A stretch of DNA of 64,000 nt, from assembly GCF_021379005.1 (NCBI RefSeq), contig NZ_CP075171.1, positions 186,001 through 250,000 on the forward strand. Direction: 5' to 3'. The translations under genes were made by a program, and so were the position numbers. Positions 26,184 to 33,679 of the stretch are shown here, one piece after another. Position 1 is the first letter of the stretch; each line of letters opens with the position of its first letter. The notes beneath the pieces were generated by a model. The model did no database searches and was not told where the DNA came from. It saw nothing but the letters and a program-made list of their open reading frames with translations. Source of the stretch: Leptodesmis sichuanensis A121. Its GTDB lineage: Bacteria; Cyanobacteriota; Cyanobacteriia; Leptolyngbyales; Leptolyngbyaceae.

Positions 26184-27263
26184 TTAACTTCTGGGTGTGT
26201 GGGCCAATTGGAAGTTGGTGAGCGCTTGTTCAATATCCAGAGCCAGGTAGCGATCGAGGGAAAGATAGGCCCAGTAGAAAGGCATTCGGTCTTCACAGGT
26301 TTTTTGAAACCCCAGGGCAATTCTTAACTCTTCGTAGAGGGGGTGAATCACTGGCGAATACAGATCGCAAAGGTTGGGAAAATCTGCCTGCATTTGCGTT
26401 AATGTCTGCTGGGTGTCGCGCAGGAATTCGCAAATATACTGATGCTGTAGGAACGTTGGGTCGATGATCCAGGCCCGGATATAAACAGACAAACAATTTG
26501 GATCGCCGGGATGAGCCATTTTGACCGGATCGACTTCCAGATTCGAGGTGAGATAAAAGCTTTTGCTGGGTGGACGGGAAAATATCTCCTCTGAGTCATA
26601 CGCGGTGGGATAGAGGATTGCCACTCCAACAGGATTTAGATTGTCGCAACGACGTAGCACTCGCAGGCCCAGAGAGTACTCCTGCGCCCATTGCCGCAGA
26701 ATCCGGGCAATGCGTTGAGGACTGGCAGGCGTATCTTCGGCGGCCATTGCATAGGTTTGTCGGATTAGCCCAGCAACGGGAATTGCATCGGTTCGGGGGT
26801 TAAAGCGATCGGGCTTGAGGATAATGGGTTCCGTGCGTTTACTGGAAACCTTCAGCTCAGGGAGCGGACGAATTTTAAGACAGAGGGTTTGGCCATCAAA
26901 CCGTTTTTCCAGCAATCCCAGGGCTACTAATTGATCAATCATCATGCCCGCAGCCCGATCGCTCCCCCGGTTTTGATTTCCATAAAACAGTTCCGACGCT
27001 TCCCGGTGGGTACAGGAGATCAGGTTATCCGTTGGATGAAGTTGAGTCAGTGGGGATAAAGTTGATTGGGGCGATCGCAGGTTTTGCTTCAACAATAAAT
27101 AAGCCCACAACCGCACGAAGCACTCAGCCCGACGACGGGTTAGACCACCCCGCTCTAGTAAAGCTGAGACGTATTCCTGTTGATGTTCAGGAGAAAAAAA
27201 TTGATCCAGATTTTCTGGCTCTAGGGCAAGACTCAGATCAGAACTCGGTTGAAAGGATTTCAT
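26184..27263 (-). CDS. Conserved-looking protein of unknown function, possible winged-helix regulator
   Basis: A 359-residue soluble protein. The N-terminal half (about 30-130) is helical, with GGLTRRRAECFVRLWAYLLL and a segment that looks like a winged helix (RAAGMMIDQLVALGLLEKRF followed by a hairpin TLCLKIRP). The C-terminal half has GVAILYPTAYDSEEIFS and CLSVYIRAWIIDP, which could be an acetyltransferase-like or other alpha/beta fold. No family is recognised with certainty. It lies upstream of psbA in the same direction, 241 bases away, so it is probably transcribed separately. Confidence 0.7.
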   Translation of the reverse strand: MKSFQPSSDLSLALEPENLDQFFSPEHQQEYVSALLERGGLTRRRAECFVRLWAYLLLKQNLRSPQSTLSPLTQLHPTDNLISCTHREASELFYGNQNRGSDRAAGMMIDQLVALGLLEKRFDGQTLCLKIRPLPELKVSSKRTEPIILKPDRFNPRTDAIPVAGLIRQTYAMAAEDTPASPQRIARILRQWAQEYSLGLRVLRRCDNLNPVGVAILYPTAYDSEEIFSRPPSKSFYLTSNLEVDPVKMAHPGDPNCLSVYIRAWIIDPTFLQHQYICEFLRDTQQTLTQMQADFPNLCDLYSPVIHPLYEELRIALGFQKTCEDRMPFYWAYLSLDRYLALDIEQALTNFQLAHTPRS

Positions 27264-27676
27264 TCAAGTGTTTGCAAGGAGATGTAAAAACGCAGCAGGC
27301 AAGAAGGAACGATAGTAATTTATTTAATAGACGTGAAAGAAAAGTTGCCTCAAACGGGTGAGTACTTTTCAGAGATTTCAGATGAGAATCCGAAATGTAG
27401 AGACCAAACGTGAATTTAAAGAATTTCCTTTGCCTCTCACCACTGGATTGAGGTTGAAGGGAGTATCTTCGCTACAAATTAGACATCATTATTAACTACC
27501 TCTTCGCTCAAGGGGAAGGCGGGAAAACAAAAACTTCACTCTACTTCACCCTGTTTCATCTTTCTGCATCTGCAATGATCCCTCTTCATTCCCTTTGGGC
27601 CAAGTGCGGAGCGCTCATTGTGCCTTCATGGGAACAAGCTTCACAATAGTCTCAGTTTGCTAGGAGATTATTGGTT
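27264..27676. promoter_or_regulatory. Divergent intergenic region, 413 bases
   Basis: It separates the leftward unknown gene and the rightward LuxR-type gene. It is AT-rich at the left and contains the ribosome site (TAGGAG) of the LuxR-type gene at its right end. No hairpin, repeat element or convincing small open frame was seen. Confidence 0.4.
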
Positions 27677-28480
27677 ATGACAGCCCCCGTTTTTGCCCCC
27701 TCTTCCGAGTCCTATTCCTCAGTTGGTTCGTTGTTCGGTTATCAAGCCTCCCATCGACTGATCGACAGTAAGACTCCCCGGCTTGCAGCCCGTCGTTCTT
27801 CCAGTTATCTGTCTGGACAGAAAGCCTTTGCCAGTTTTCCCGCCTGTCCTCCTACGGTTCCCCCTGATATGGGAGCCATCTGGAGCAGTTTGCTGGAATT
27901 GTTACCTCAGGGTGTGATGGTTGTGTCCCGCAGTCTGAAACCGATTTACTGGAATTCCAAGGCGAAGGAGTTATGTCAGGCTCACATGGGTGTAGACCTG
28001 ACTACTGCTAATGTGCCAGACTCGGTTTCTGAGGCTTGTTATCGCTTAATTCGAGATAGTGCTCTAAACCCGGCTGCTCTTTTTATTAGAGACGAACGGT
28101 CTGGGAATGTCTCCCTACGGATCAGTGCTCGTTGGCTGGCATCCGTTTCAATGCCACAATCCCTATCTACCGTCAATTCACTTTCCCCAGCGCAAGAGGC
28201 AAGCGGAACCCCAACTGGATTTTCTGTTGACCAATCCTTCATTGTGGTATTCCTGGAAAATTGTGATGAGGTGATGGAACAAGAGATGCGGATCCAGCAG
28301 AAAAAATATGACTTGACGGAACGTGAAGCTGAGATTTGGATGCTGTTACGTAAGGAATATACGTATCAGGATATTGCCAGGATTCTGCAAATTAGCCTGA
28401 ATACCGTGAAGACTCACGTCAAGAATATCTATGCCAAACGCAGAAGCTATCAAGGAGAGGAAAAGATTCTGGTGCTTTGA
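27677..28480 (+). CDS. LuxR-family transcriptional regulator with PAS-like region
   Basis: A 267-residue protein. The C-terminus is a LuxR-type helix-turn-helix: LTEREAEIWMLLRKEYTYQDIARI then ISLNTVKTHVKNIYAKR, ending KILVL. The middle (about 80-190) has LLPQGVMVVSRSLKPIYWNSKAKEL, which resembles a PAS sensor. The N-terminal ~60 residues are low in structure (many Ser and Pro). The ATG at 27677 lies ten bases after AGGAG; a TTG at 27671 is closer to it but rarer. There is no receiver domain, so it is not a classical NarL-type regulator. Confidence 0.85.
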   Translation: MTAPVFAPSSESYSSVGSLFGYQASHRLIDSKTPRLAARRSSSYLSGQKAFASFPACPPTVPPDMGAIWSSLLELLPQGVMVVSRSLKPIYWNSKAKELCQAHMGVDLTTANVPDSVSEACYRLIRDSALNPAALFIRDERSGNVSLRISARWLASVSMPQSLSTVNSLSPAQEASGTPTGFSVDQSFIVVFLENCDEVMEQEMRIQQKKYDLTEREAEIWMLLRKEYTYQDIARILQISLNTVKTHVKNIYAKRRSYQGEEKILVL

Positions 28481-28484
28481 AGGA

Positions 28485-28512
28485 GAATTATGAGTTATGA
28501 ATTATGAATTGG
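28485..28512. repeat. Heptamer tandem repeat (GAATTAT type)
   Basis: Four 7-base units (GAATTAT, GAGTTAT, GAATTAT, GAATTGG) fill the short gap between the LuxR-type gene and cofG. Confidence 0.8.
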
Positions 28513-28543
28513 GTTCTGTCGTTCATGATTCATTGTTTTCCTG

Positions 28544-29575
28544 ATGTCTGCTCAGGTTTCTGCAAGTGTGGGTTGTCGAACTGTAACTTACAGTCCGGCC
28601 TACACGCTGGTTCCTACCTATGAGTGTTTCAATCGCTGTGCCTATTGTAACTTCCGTCGAGATCCGGGAAAGGATGCCTGGTTAACGATTCAGGCTGCAG
28701 AGGAAGCCCTACGATCGCTGCAACATCAGGGATCGGGGATCGGGGGGCAGGGGGCAGGGATTGGGATGATTGAGATCTTGATCCTGAGCGGTGAGGTGCA
28801 CCCTCAGAGTACTCGTCGGGCTGCCTGGTTTGAGCATATTTATGCCTTATGTGAATTGGCACTTTCCCTGGGATTTTTGCCTCATACGAATGTGGGGCCG
28901 CTCAGCTTTCAGGAAATGCAGCGCTTGAAAGCCGTCAACGTCTCAATGGGATTGATGCTGGAGCAGATCACCCCCATGCTGCTGGACACTGTTCACCGAT
29001 TTGCTCCCAGCAAAGTACCGGAACTCCGGTTGCAACAATTAGTCTGGGCTGGAGAATTACAGATTCCGTTTACTACGGGGCTGCTGGTAGGAATTGGGGA
29101 AACAGCCGCCGATCGCCTGGAAACTCTGAACGCGATCGCCCAAATTCATCAACAATGGGGACACATTCAGGAAGTGATCATCCAACCTTACAGTCCCGGA
29201 CAGGAGGAGGCATGGCATCACAAGGAATGTAGCCCGGAGGAACTCATCGAGGTGTTAGCGATCGCTCGCCAGGTGCTGCCAGAGGATATTACCTTACAGG
29301 TGCCGCCGAATTTGGTTCAGAATTCCATTCATTTGCTGGCTTGCCTGGATGCTGGTGCCAGAGATCTGGGAGGAATTGGCCCCAGAGATGAAGTCAATCC
29401 CGACTATCCGCATCCAGTGGAGGCAGAGTTAGCCAGCATTTTACAAACGGCAGGCTGGCAGCTAGCCCCACGTTTACCAATTTATCCTCAGTACGATCGC
29501 TGGTTAGCGGAACCCTTGAGAAATCGAGTGATGGAGTGGCGCTTGCGAATTCAGCCAGCCTATTCTATGAGTTGA
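28544..29575 (+). CDS. cofG: 7,8-didemethyl-8-hydroxy-5-deazariboflavin synthase subunit CofG
   Basis: A 343-residue radical SAM enzyme. The cluster motif CFNRCAYC (Cys28, Cys32, Cys35) follows YTLVPTYE, which is typical of CofG. With CofH it makes the deazaflavin FO from tyrosine and a flavin precursor; in cyanobacteria FO serves mainly as a photolyase antenna. Other family features are TNVGPLSFQEMQRL and GIGPRDEVNPDYPHP. About 12 residues near position 62-74 (QGSGIGGQGAGIG) come from a heptamer array and interrupt the conserved region just before IEILILSGE. CofH is not in the window. Confidence 0.93.
   Translation: MSAQVSASVGCRTVTYSPAYTLVPTYECFNRCAYCNFRRDPGKDAWLTIQAAEEALRSLQHQGSGIGGQGAGIGMIEILILSGEVHPQSTRRAAWFEHIYALCELALSLGFLPHTNVGPLSFQEMQRLKAVNVSMGLMLEQITPMLLDTVHRFAPSKVPELRLQQLVWAGELQIPFTTGLLVGIGETAADRLETLNAIAQIHQQWGHIQEVIIQPYSPGQEEAWHHKECSPEELIEVLAIARQVLPEDITLQVPPNLVQNSIHLLACLDAGARDLGGIGPRDEVNPDYPHPVEAELASILQTAGWQLAPRLPIYPQYDRWLAEPLRNRVMEWRLRIQPAYSMS
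28727..28761. repeat. Heptamer array inside cofG
   Basis: Five 7-base units (CAGGGAT, CGGGGAT, CGGGGGG, CAGGGGG, CAGGGAT) lie in frame inside cofG and encode a Gly/Gln-rich loop. Confidence 0.85.
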
Positions 29576-29614
29576 TGCTCAATTAGCTCTATTGACTCTA
29601 TTTGTCAAGAAATC

Positions 29615-30718
29615 TTAATCCTGACAAGGGAAAATCTGCAAAGCCGATGCTGCCACGCTAAGTTTAACGCGGGTCCCCACAGGCAACAAGTGTTGATGAG
29701 TGGCACGAGCATGAAGTTCCTGTCCGGAGGGCGTTAGTAAACAATAGCGATGCTCCCGACCTAAAAATTGGCGATCGCGAATGACCACAGGGGCAGCATC
29801 GTCGGGTTCCAGGTGGAGGTCTTCCTGGCGAATCATCAAGTCGGCGCGTGTACCATTTTGGATTTTGGATTTTGGATTTTGGATTTGCGAACCGTTTGGA
29901 ATTGCAAAGGAGCCGACTTCGGTTTCTAACACTTCGCCTTTGAGAAAGGCGGGCAAGAAGTTGGCTTGGGTCACAAATTCAGCAACAAAGCGGGAGGCGG
30001 GATGCTGATAAAGAGTCTCCGGAGAGTCTAACTGCTCAATCCAACCGTGGCGCATGACGGCAACGCGATCGGCGATCGACAAAGCTTCTTCCTGATCATG
30101 GGTGACGAACACGGCTGAGGTGCCAGTGGCTTTCAGGGCTGTCCGAATTTCTTCTCGTAATCTCAGCCGCACTTGAGCATCCAGATTACTCAAGGGTTCG
30201 TCCAGTAAAATCAGGGCCGGACGGGGAGCCAGAGCACGGGCCAGAGCGACTCGCTGTTGCTGCCCACCTGATAGTTGATGGGGGTAGCGGTCTTCCAGTC
30301 CCTGCAAGCCGACGAGAGCGATCGCCTCCCCGACCAGTTCCCGCAGTTTTTGTGGCAAATAGCGCGTGTGACCACCCCGGCGTGGCTGGGTCAGCCCAAA
30401 GGCAACGTTTTTGGCGACGGTCAGATGAGGGAACAGAGCATAGTCTTGAAACACCATCCCCACATCCCGATGTTCTGGAGGAACCCACTGCCCTTGACCC
30501 GCAACCACCTGACCATTTAACTCAATGGAGCCGCTCTGAGGCTGTTCAAATCCGGCAATCAGGCGCAGCAGAGTGGTTTTACCACAGCCCGATTCTCCCA
30601 GTAAGGCCAGGATCTCTCCCGCTTGCAGGGTGAAGGAAACCTGATTAACGGCGGGAGACAGATGTTTTGAGAATTGTCTGGTGACGGTGTCCAGACGCAA
30701 AATTTCAGATTGCCCCAT
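29615..30718 (-). CDS. Iron/spermidine-type ABC transporter ATP-binding protein (FutC-like)
   Basis: A 367-residue ATPase of the Fe3+/polyamine class. Motifs are Walker A GESGCGKTT, VFQDYALFPHLTV, signature LSGGQQQRVALARAL, Walker B LILLDEPLSNLD and VFVTHDQEEALS. A C-terminal TOBE-type domain begins near residue 280. Five heptamers encode an inserted NPKSKIQ segment near residue 283-291, at the start of that domain. It is divergent from a FutB-like permease gene, 170 bases apart. FutC symbol is likely but the substrate (ferric iron) is inferred from the pair. Confidence 0.9.
   Translation of the reverse strand: MGQSEILRLDTVTRQFSKHLSPAVNQVSFTLQAGEILALLGESGCGKTTLLRLIAGFEQPQSGSIELNGQVVAGQGQWVPPEHRDVGMVFQDYALFPHLTVAKNVAFGLTQPRRGGHTRYLPQKLRELVGEAIALVGLQGLEDRYPHQLSGGQQQRVALARALAPRPALILLDEPLSNLDAQVRLRLREEIRTALKATGTSAVFVTHDQEEALSIADRVAVMRHGWIEQLDSPETLYQHPASRFVAEFVTQANFLPAFLKGEVLETEVGSFAIPNGSQIQNPKSKIQNGTRADLMIRQEDLHLEPDDAAPVVIRDRQFLGREHRYCLLTPSGQELHARATHQHLLPVGTRVKLSVAASALQIFPCQD
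29856..29890. repeat. Heptamer array inside the ABC ATPase gene
   Basis: Four exact TTTTGGA units and one diverged unit lie in frame in the C-terminal part of the ATPase gene. On the coding strand they read TCCAAAA and encode residues such as QIQNPKSKIQN. Confidence 0.88.
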
Positions 30719-30887
30719 GAATGTCAGTGTCGTTATGACAGATCTCTTTATTGCGATTAGTCATCAATAATCCTGGCCTCATAGTACAGTAAATATCGGA
30801 ATAATTCTCAATTAGAGACGGGAGAGGGTGGAGGAGTGAAGGGATGAAGGGGTGGGTGGGGCGGTGAGTAGGTGGGTGGAAGAGGGA

Positions 30888-32609
30888 ATGGGTGAAGGGA
30901 CAGATTACAGGTTAGGATTGGCACGATCGCGGGTGAAGCTAGGGAAATTCAGTGGATGGATGGGGTTGGTGCTGGCGATCGCGGGGGTGATTGCGGCTCC
31001 GGTGTTGGTGGTATTGGCAGGGTTATTGACAAACTCTACAGCTACCTGGAATCATCTGGCAGCGACGGTACTGCCAACTTATCTGGCGAACTCTTTGGGG
31101 TTAATGCTAGGAGTCGGGGTTGGGGTCATTGCGATCGGGGTGAGTACGGCCTGGTTGGTAACGATGTGCCGCTTTCCTGGTCGGCGCATATTTGAGTGGG
31201 CCTTATTGTTGCCCCTGGCGGCTCCGGCTTATTTACTGGCCTACGTCTATACGGAGTTGCTGGCGTATTATGGGCCAGTACAAACCGCTCTCCGTCAATG
31301 GTTTGGCTGGCAGGATATGCAGGATTATTGGTTTCCCAATGTGCGATCGCTGGGGGGTGCGATCGTCATGTTGACCTTAACCCTGTACCCCTACGTCTAC
31401 TTGCTGGCCCGAACGGCTTTTCTATCGCAGGCCGTATGCACTTTGGAAGCAAGCCGCAGTCTGGGTTGTAGCCCGTGGCGGAGTTTTTTCACCATTGCCT
31501 TACCGTTGATTCGGCCTGCCATGACAGCAGGATTGGCGCTGGTCTTAATGGAAACCCTGAATGACTTTGGCACGGTGCAGTTTTTTGGCGTGGATACCTT
31601 CACCACAGGCATCTACCGTACCTGGTTTGGGTTAGGAGACCGGCCAGCCGCGATGCAACTCTCTGCTCTGCTGCTGTTATTTGTGTTGAGTCTGATTGGT
31701 CTGGAACGGTGGTCACGGGGGCAGGCCCGGTATTATCAGACAGCCAATACCATTCATCAGCTACCGGGTTACCAATTGGGTTCCTGGCGAGCGATCGCCG
31801 CTTTTCTGCTCTGCTTGCTGCCCGTCACTGTGGGATTGCTGATTCCAGGAGGAGCGTTATTGATGATGGCCCTGGAACCTGCTACATCCAACTCAGATCA
31901 AGATTTTCCGACCACCAACCTGGCAGGCTCTCAAGCTCAGTTAGGGAGTTTTGCGGCTCACAGTATCACTCTGGCGGTGTTGGCGGCGGCGATCGCGGTG
32001 TTCCTATCGGTGCTGTTAGCTTATGGTTTGCGGTTGCATCCCACGCGGAGAATGCGGTTAGCGACTCAGGTAGCGGTGATGGGGTATGCCGTCCCCGGAT
32101 CGGTGATTGCCGTGGGGATTTTAGTGCCGTTAGGCGCGTTGGATGGAGCAATCAGTACAGCAATGCGATCGACCTTGGGCCTTTCCACCGGATTGTTGCT
32201 AAGTGGGACGATCGCCGCCCTGATTTATGCCTATCTCGTCCGCTTTCTGGCTGTGGCTTTTAGCAGTGTAGAAGCCAGTCTCACGGGAATTAAACCCAGT
32301 CTAGATGATGCCGCTCGCAGTTTGGGTCATAGTCCACTGGCAACTTTATGGCGGGTTCATGCGCCGCTATTGAGGGGAGGGGTGTTGACAGCAGCCATGC
32401 TGGTATTTGTAGATGTCATGAAGGAACTTCCTGCCACGCTGATCATTCGTCCATTTAATTTCGATACATTGGCGATTCGGGTTTACAACCTGGCCTCTGA
32501 TGAACGACTCGCTGAAGCGGCTCTACCAGCCTTGCTGATTATTCTGACAGGGCTAATTCCAGTGATGCTTCTGAGTTGGCAAATTGCGCGATCGCGCCAT
32601 ACCCTCTAA
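30888..32609 (+). CDS. Iron-type ABC transporter permease (FutB-like)
   Basis: A double-length permease of about 573 residues with two repeats of the binding-protein-dependent permease domain, each with a cytoplasmic EAA loop: EASRSLGCSPWRSFFTIALPLIRPAM (first) and DDAARSLGHSPLATLWRVHAPLL (second). This arrangement and length match FutB/HitB-type ferric permeases. I start it at the ATG at 30888 preceded by GGAAGAGGGA; a GTG at 30852 would extend into low-complexity G-rich sequence. The periplasmic iron-binding protein (FutA) is not nearby. Confidence 0.88.
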   Translation: MGEGTDYRLGLARSRVKLGKFSGWMGLVLAIAGVIAAPVLVVLAGLLTNSTATWNHLAATVLPTYLANSLGLMLGVGVGVIAIGVSTAWLVTMCRFPGRRIFEWALLLPLAAPAYLLAYVYTELLAYYGPVQTALRQWFGWQDMQDYWFPNVRSLGGAIVMLTLTLYPYVYLLARTAFLSQAVCTLEASRSLGCSPWRSFFTIALPLIRPAMTAGLALVLMETLNDFGTVQFFGVDTFTTGIYRTWFGLGDRPAAMQLSALLLLFVLSLIGLERWSRGQARYYQTANTIHQLPGYQLGSWRAIAAFLLCLLPVTVGLLIPGGALLMMALEPATSNSDQDFPTTNLAGSQAQLGSFAAHSITLAVLAAAIAVFLSVLLAYGLRLHPTRRMRLATQVAVMGYAVPGSVIAVGILVPLGALDGAISTAMRSTLGLSTGLLLSGTIAALIYAYLVRFLAVAFSSVEASLTGIKPSLDDAARSLGHSPLATLWRVHAPLLRGGVLTAAMLVFVDVMKELPATLIIRPFNFDTLAIRVYNLASDERLAEAALPALLIILTGLIPVMLLSWQIARSRHTL

Positions 32610-32682
32610 CCCTTGGCTCTCCTAAAGGGTGTGTACTAGAACCCCTGAAAGGCTTATTTTTCACAGGCTCTATAGGGCCTAC

Positions 32683-32755
32683 GGGACTGGCGCGATTCGA
32701 ACGCGCGGCCTAGCGCTTAGGAGGCGCTCGCTCTATCCATCTGAGCTACAGCCCC
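32683..32755 (-). tRNA. trnR-CCU: tRNA-Arg (anticodon CCU)
   Basis: A complete 73-base cloverleaf on the minus strand: acceptor stem GGGGCTG/CAGTCCC, D-arm GCTC...GAGC, anticodon loop CTCCTAA with anticodon CCT (reads AGG), and T-arm with GTTCGAATC. The CCA end is not encoded. It stands alone between the FutB-like gene and the peroxiredoxin gene. Confidence 0.96.
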
Positions 32756-32981
32756 AAGTGAAGGAGGTAGGTTACGAGTCCAATGATAACAGGGGATAGG
32801 GAAGGAGAGTTCTAAGTTCTGAGTATAGAGAATAAATCATGGTATTTTCTCGAATTTTATTAGGTGATTATAAATAGATCTAAAGTCCGACCGGGTAACC
32901 GGGATTCTATGGCATCATTAAAAATGCATTTTTCAGTGCAACTCTTGCAACCTGTAAAGAAGTATAAGGAATTAACCGGTT

Positions 32982-33617
32982 ATGTCTCTTCACCTTGGTG
33001 ATACCGTTCCAAACTTTACTCAACAGTCTTCCGAAGGCGAAATTAATTTTTATGATTGGGCAGGTGATAGCTGGGTTGTGTTGTTTTCTCACCCGGCTGA
33101 CTATACTCCTGTTTGCACTACTGAACTGGGTGAAGTAGCAAAGCTCAAACCAGAGTTTGACAAGCGCAACGTTAAAGTGATTGCCCTCAGTGTTGATGAT
33201 GCAGATTCTCATGCAGGCTGGATTGGTGACATTAACGAAACTCAGAATGTAACGGTCAACTATCCAATCCTGGCAGATGCAGACAAGAAGGTATCGGATC
33301 TCTATGACATGATCCATCCCAATGCCAATGCACAAGTGACGGTTCGCACCGTGTTTGTGATCGATCCTCAGAAGAAGCTACGGCTGACGATTACCTATCC
33401 CCCCAGCACCGGGCGCAACTTTGAAGAAATTCTACGAGTGATTGATTCTCTACAATTAACTGATAAGTATAGTGTCGCTACTCCTGTGAACTGGAAAGAT
33501 GGAGATGATTGCGTGGTAGTTCCTTCTATTCCTACGGAGGAAGCGAAGCAGAAGTTTCCCAAAGGGGTTACGGAGATCAAGCCTTATCTGCGGATGACTC
33601 CTCAACCCAATAAATAA
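32982..33617 (+). CDS. 1-Cys type peroxiredoxin (AhpC/TSA family)
   Basis: A 211-residue peroxidase. The active site is PADYTPVCTTELG with peroxidatic Cys45; the conserved Prx6 features ALSVDD, VRTVFVIDP and the C-terminal domain (NWKDGDD...PYLRMTPQP) are present. The resolving Cys of typical 2-Cys enzymes is absent; a second cysteine (Cys177, DDCVVVP) lies in the C-terminal domain where many relatives have a non-cysteine. It removes hydroperoxides in the cytoplasm. A terminator follows within 30 bases. Confidence 0.93.
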   Translation: MSLHLGDTVPNFTQQSSEGEINFYDWAGDSWVVLFSHPADYTPVCTTELGEVAKLKPEFDKRNVKVIALSVDDADSHAGWIGDINETQNVTVNYPILADADKKVSDLYDMIHPNANAQVTVRTVFVIDPQKKLRLTITYPPSTGRNFEEILRVIDSLQLTDKYSVATPVNWKDGDDCVVVPSIPTEEAKQKFPKGVTEIKPYLRMTPQPNK

Positions 33618-33642
33618 CATCCAATTAATTCAGGATGTAAGC

Positions 33643-33670
33643 TGGGTGGGCAGTCACCCACCCAATTTTT
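33643..33670. terminator. Terminator after the peroxiredoxin gene
   Basis: The perfect 8-base stem TGGGTGGG/CCCACCCA with a six-base loop is followed by TTTTT. It lies between the peroxiredoxin stop and the convergent radical SAM stop. Confidence 0.88.
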
Positions 33671-33679
33671 GTAGATGAA

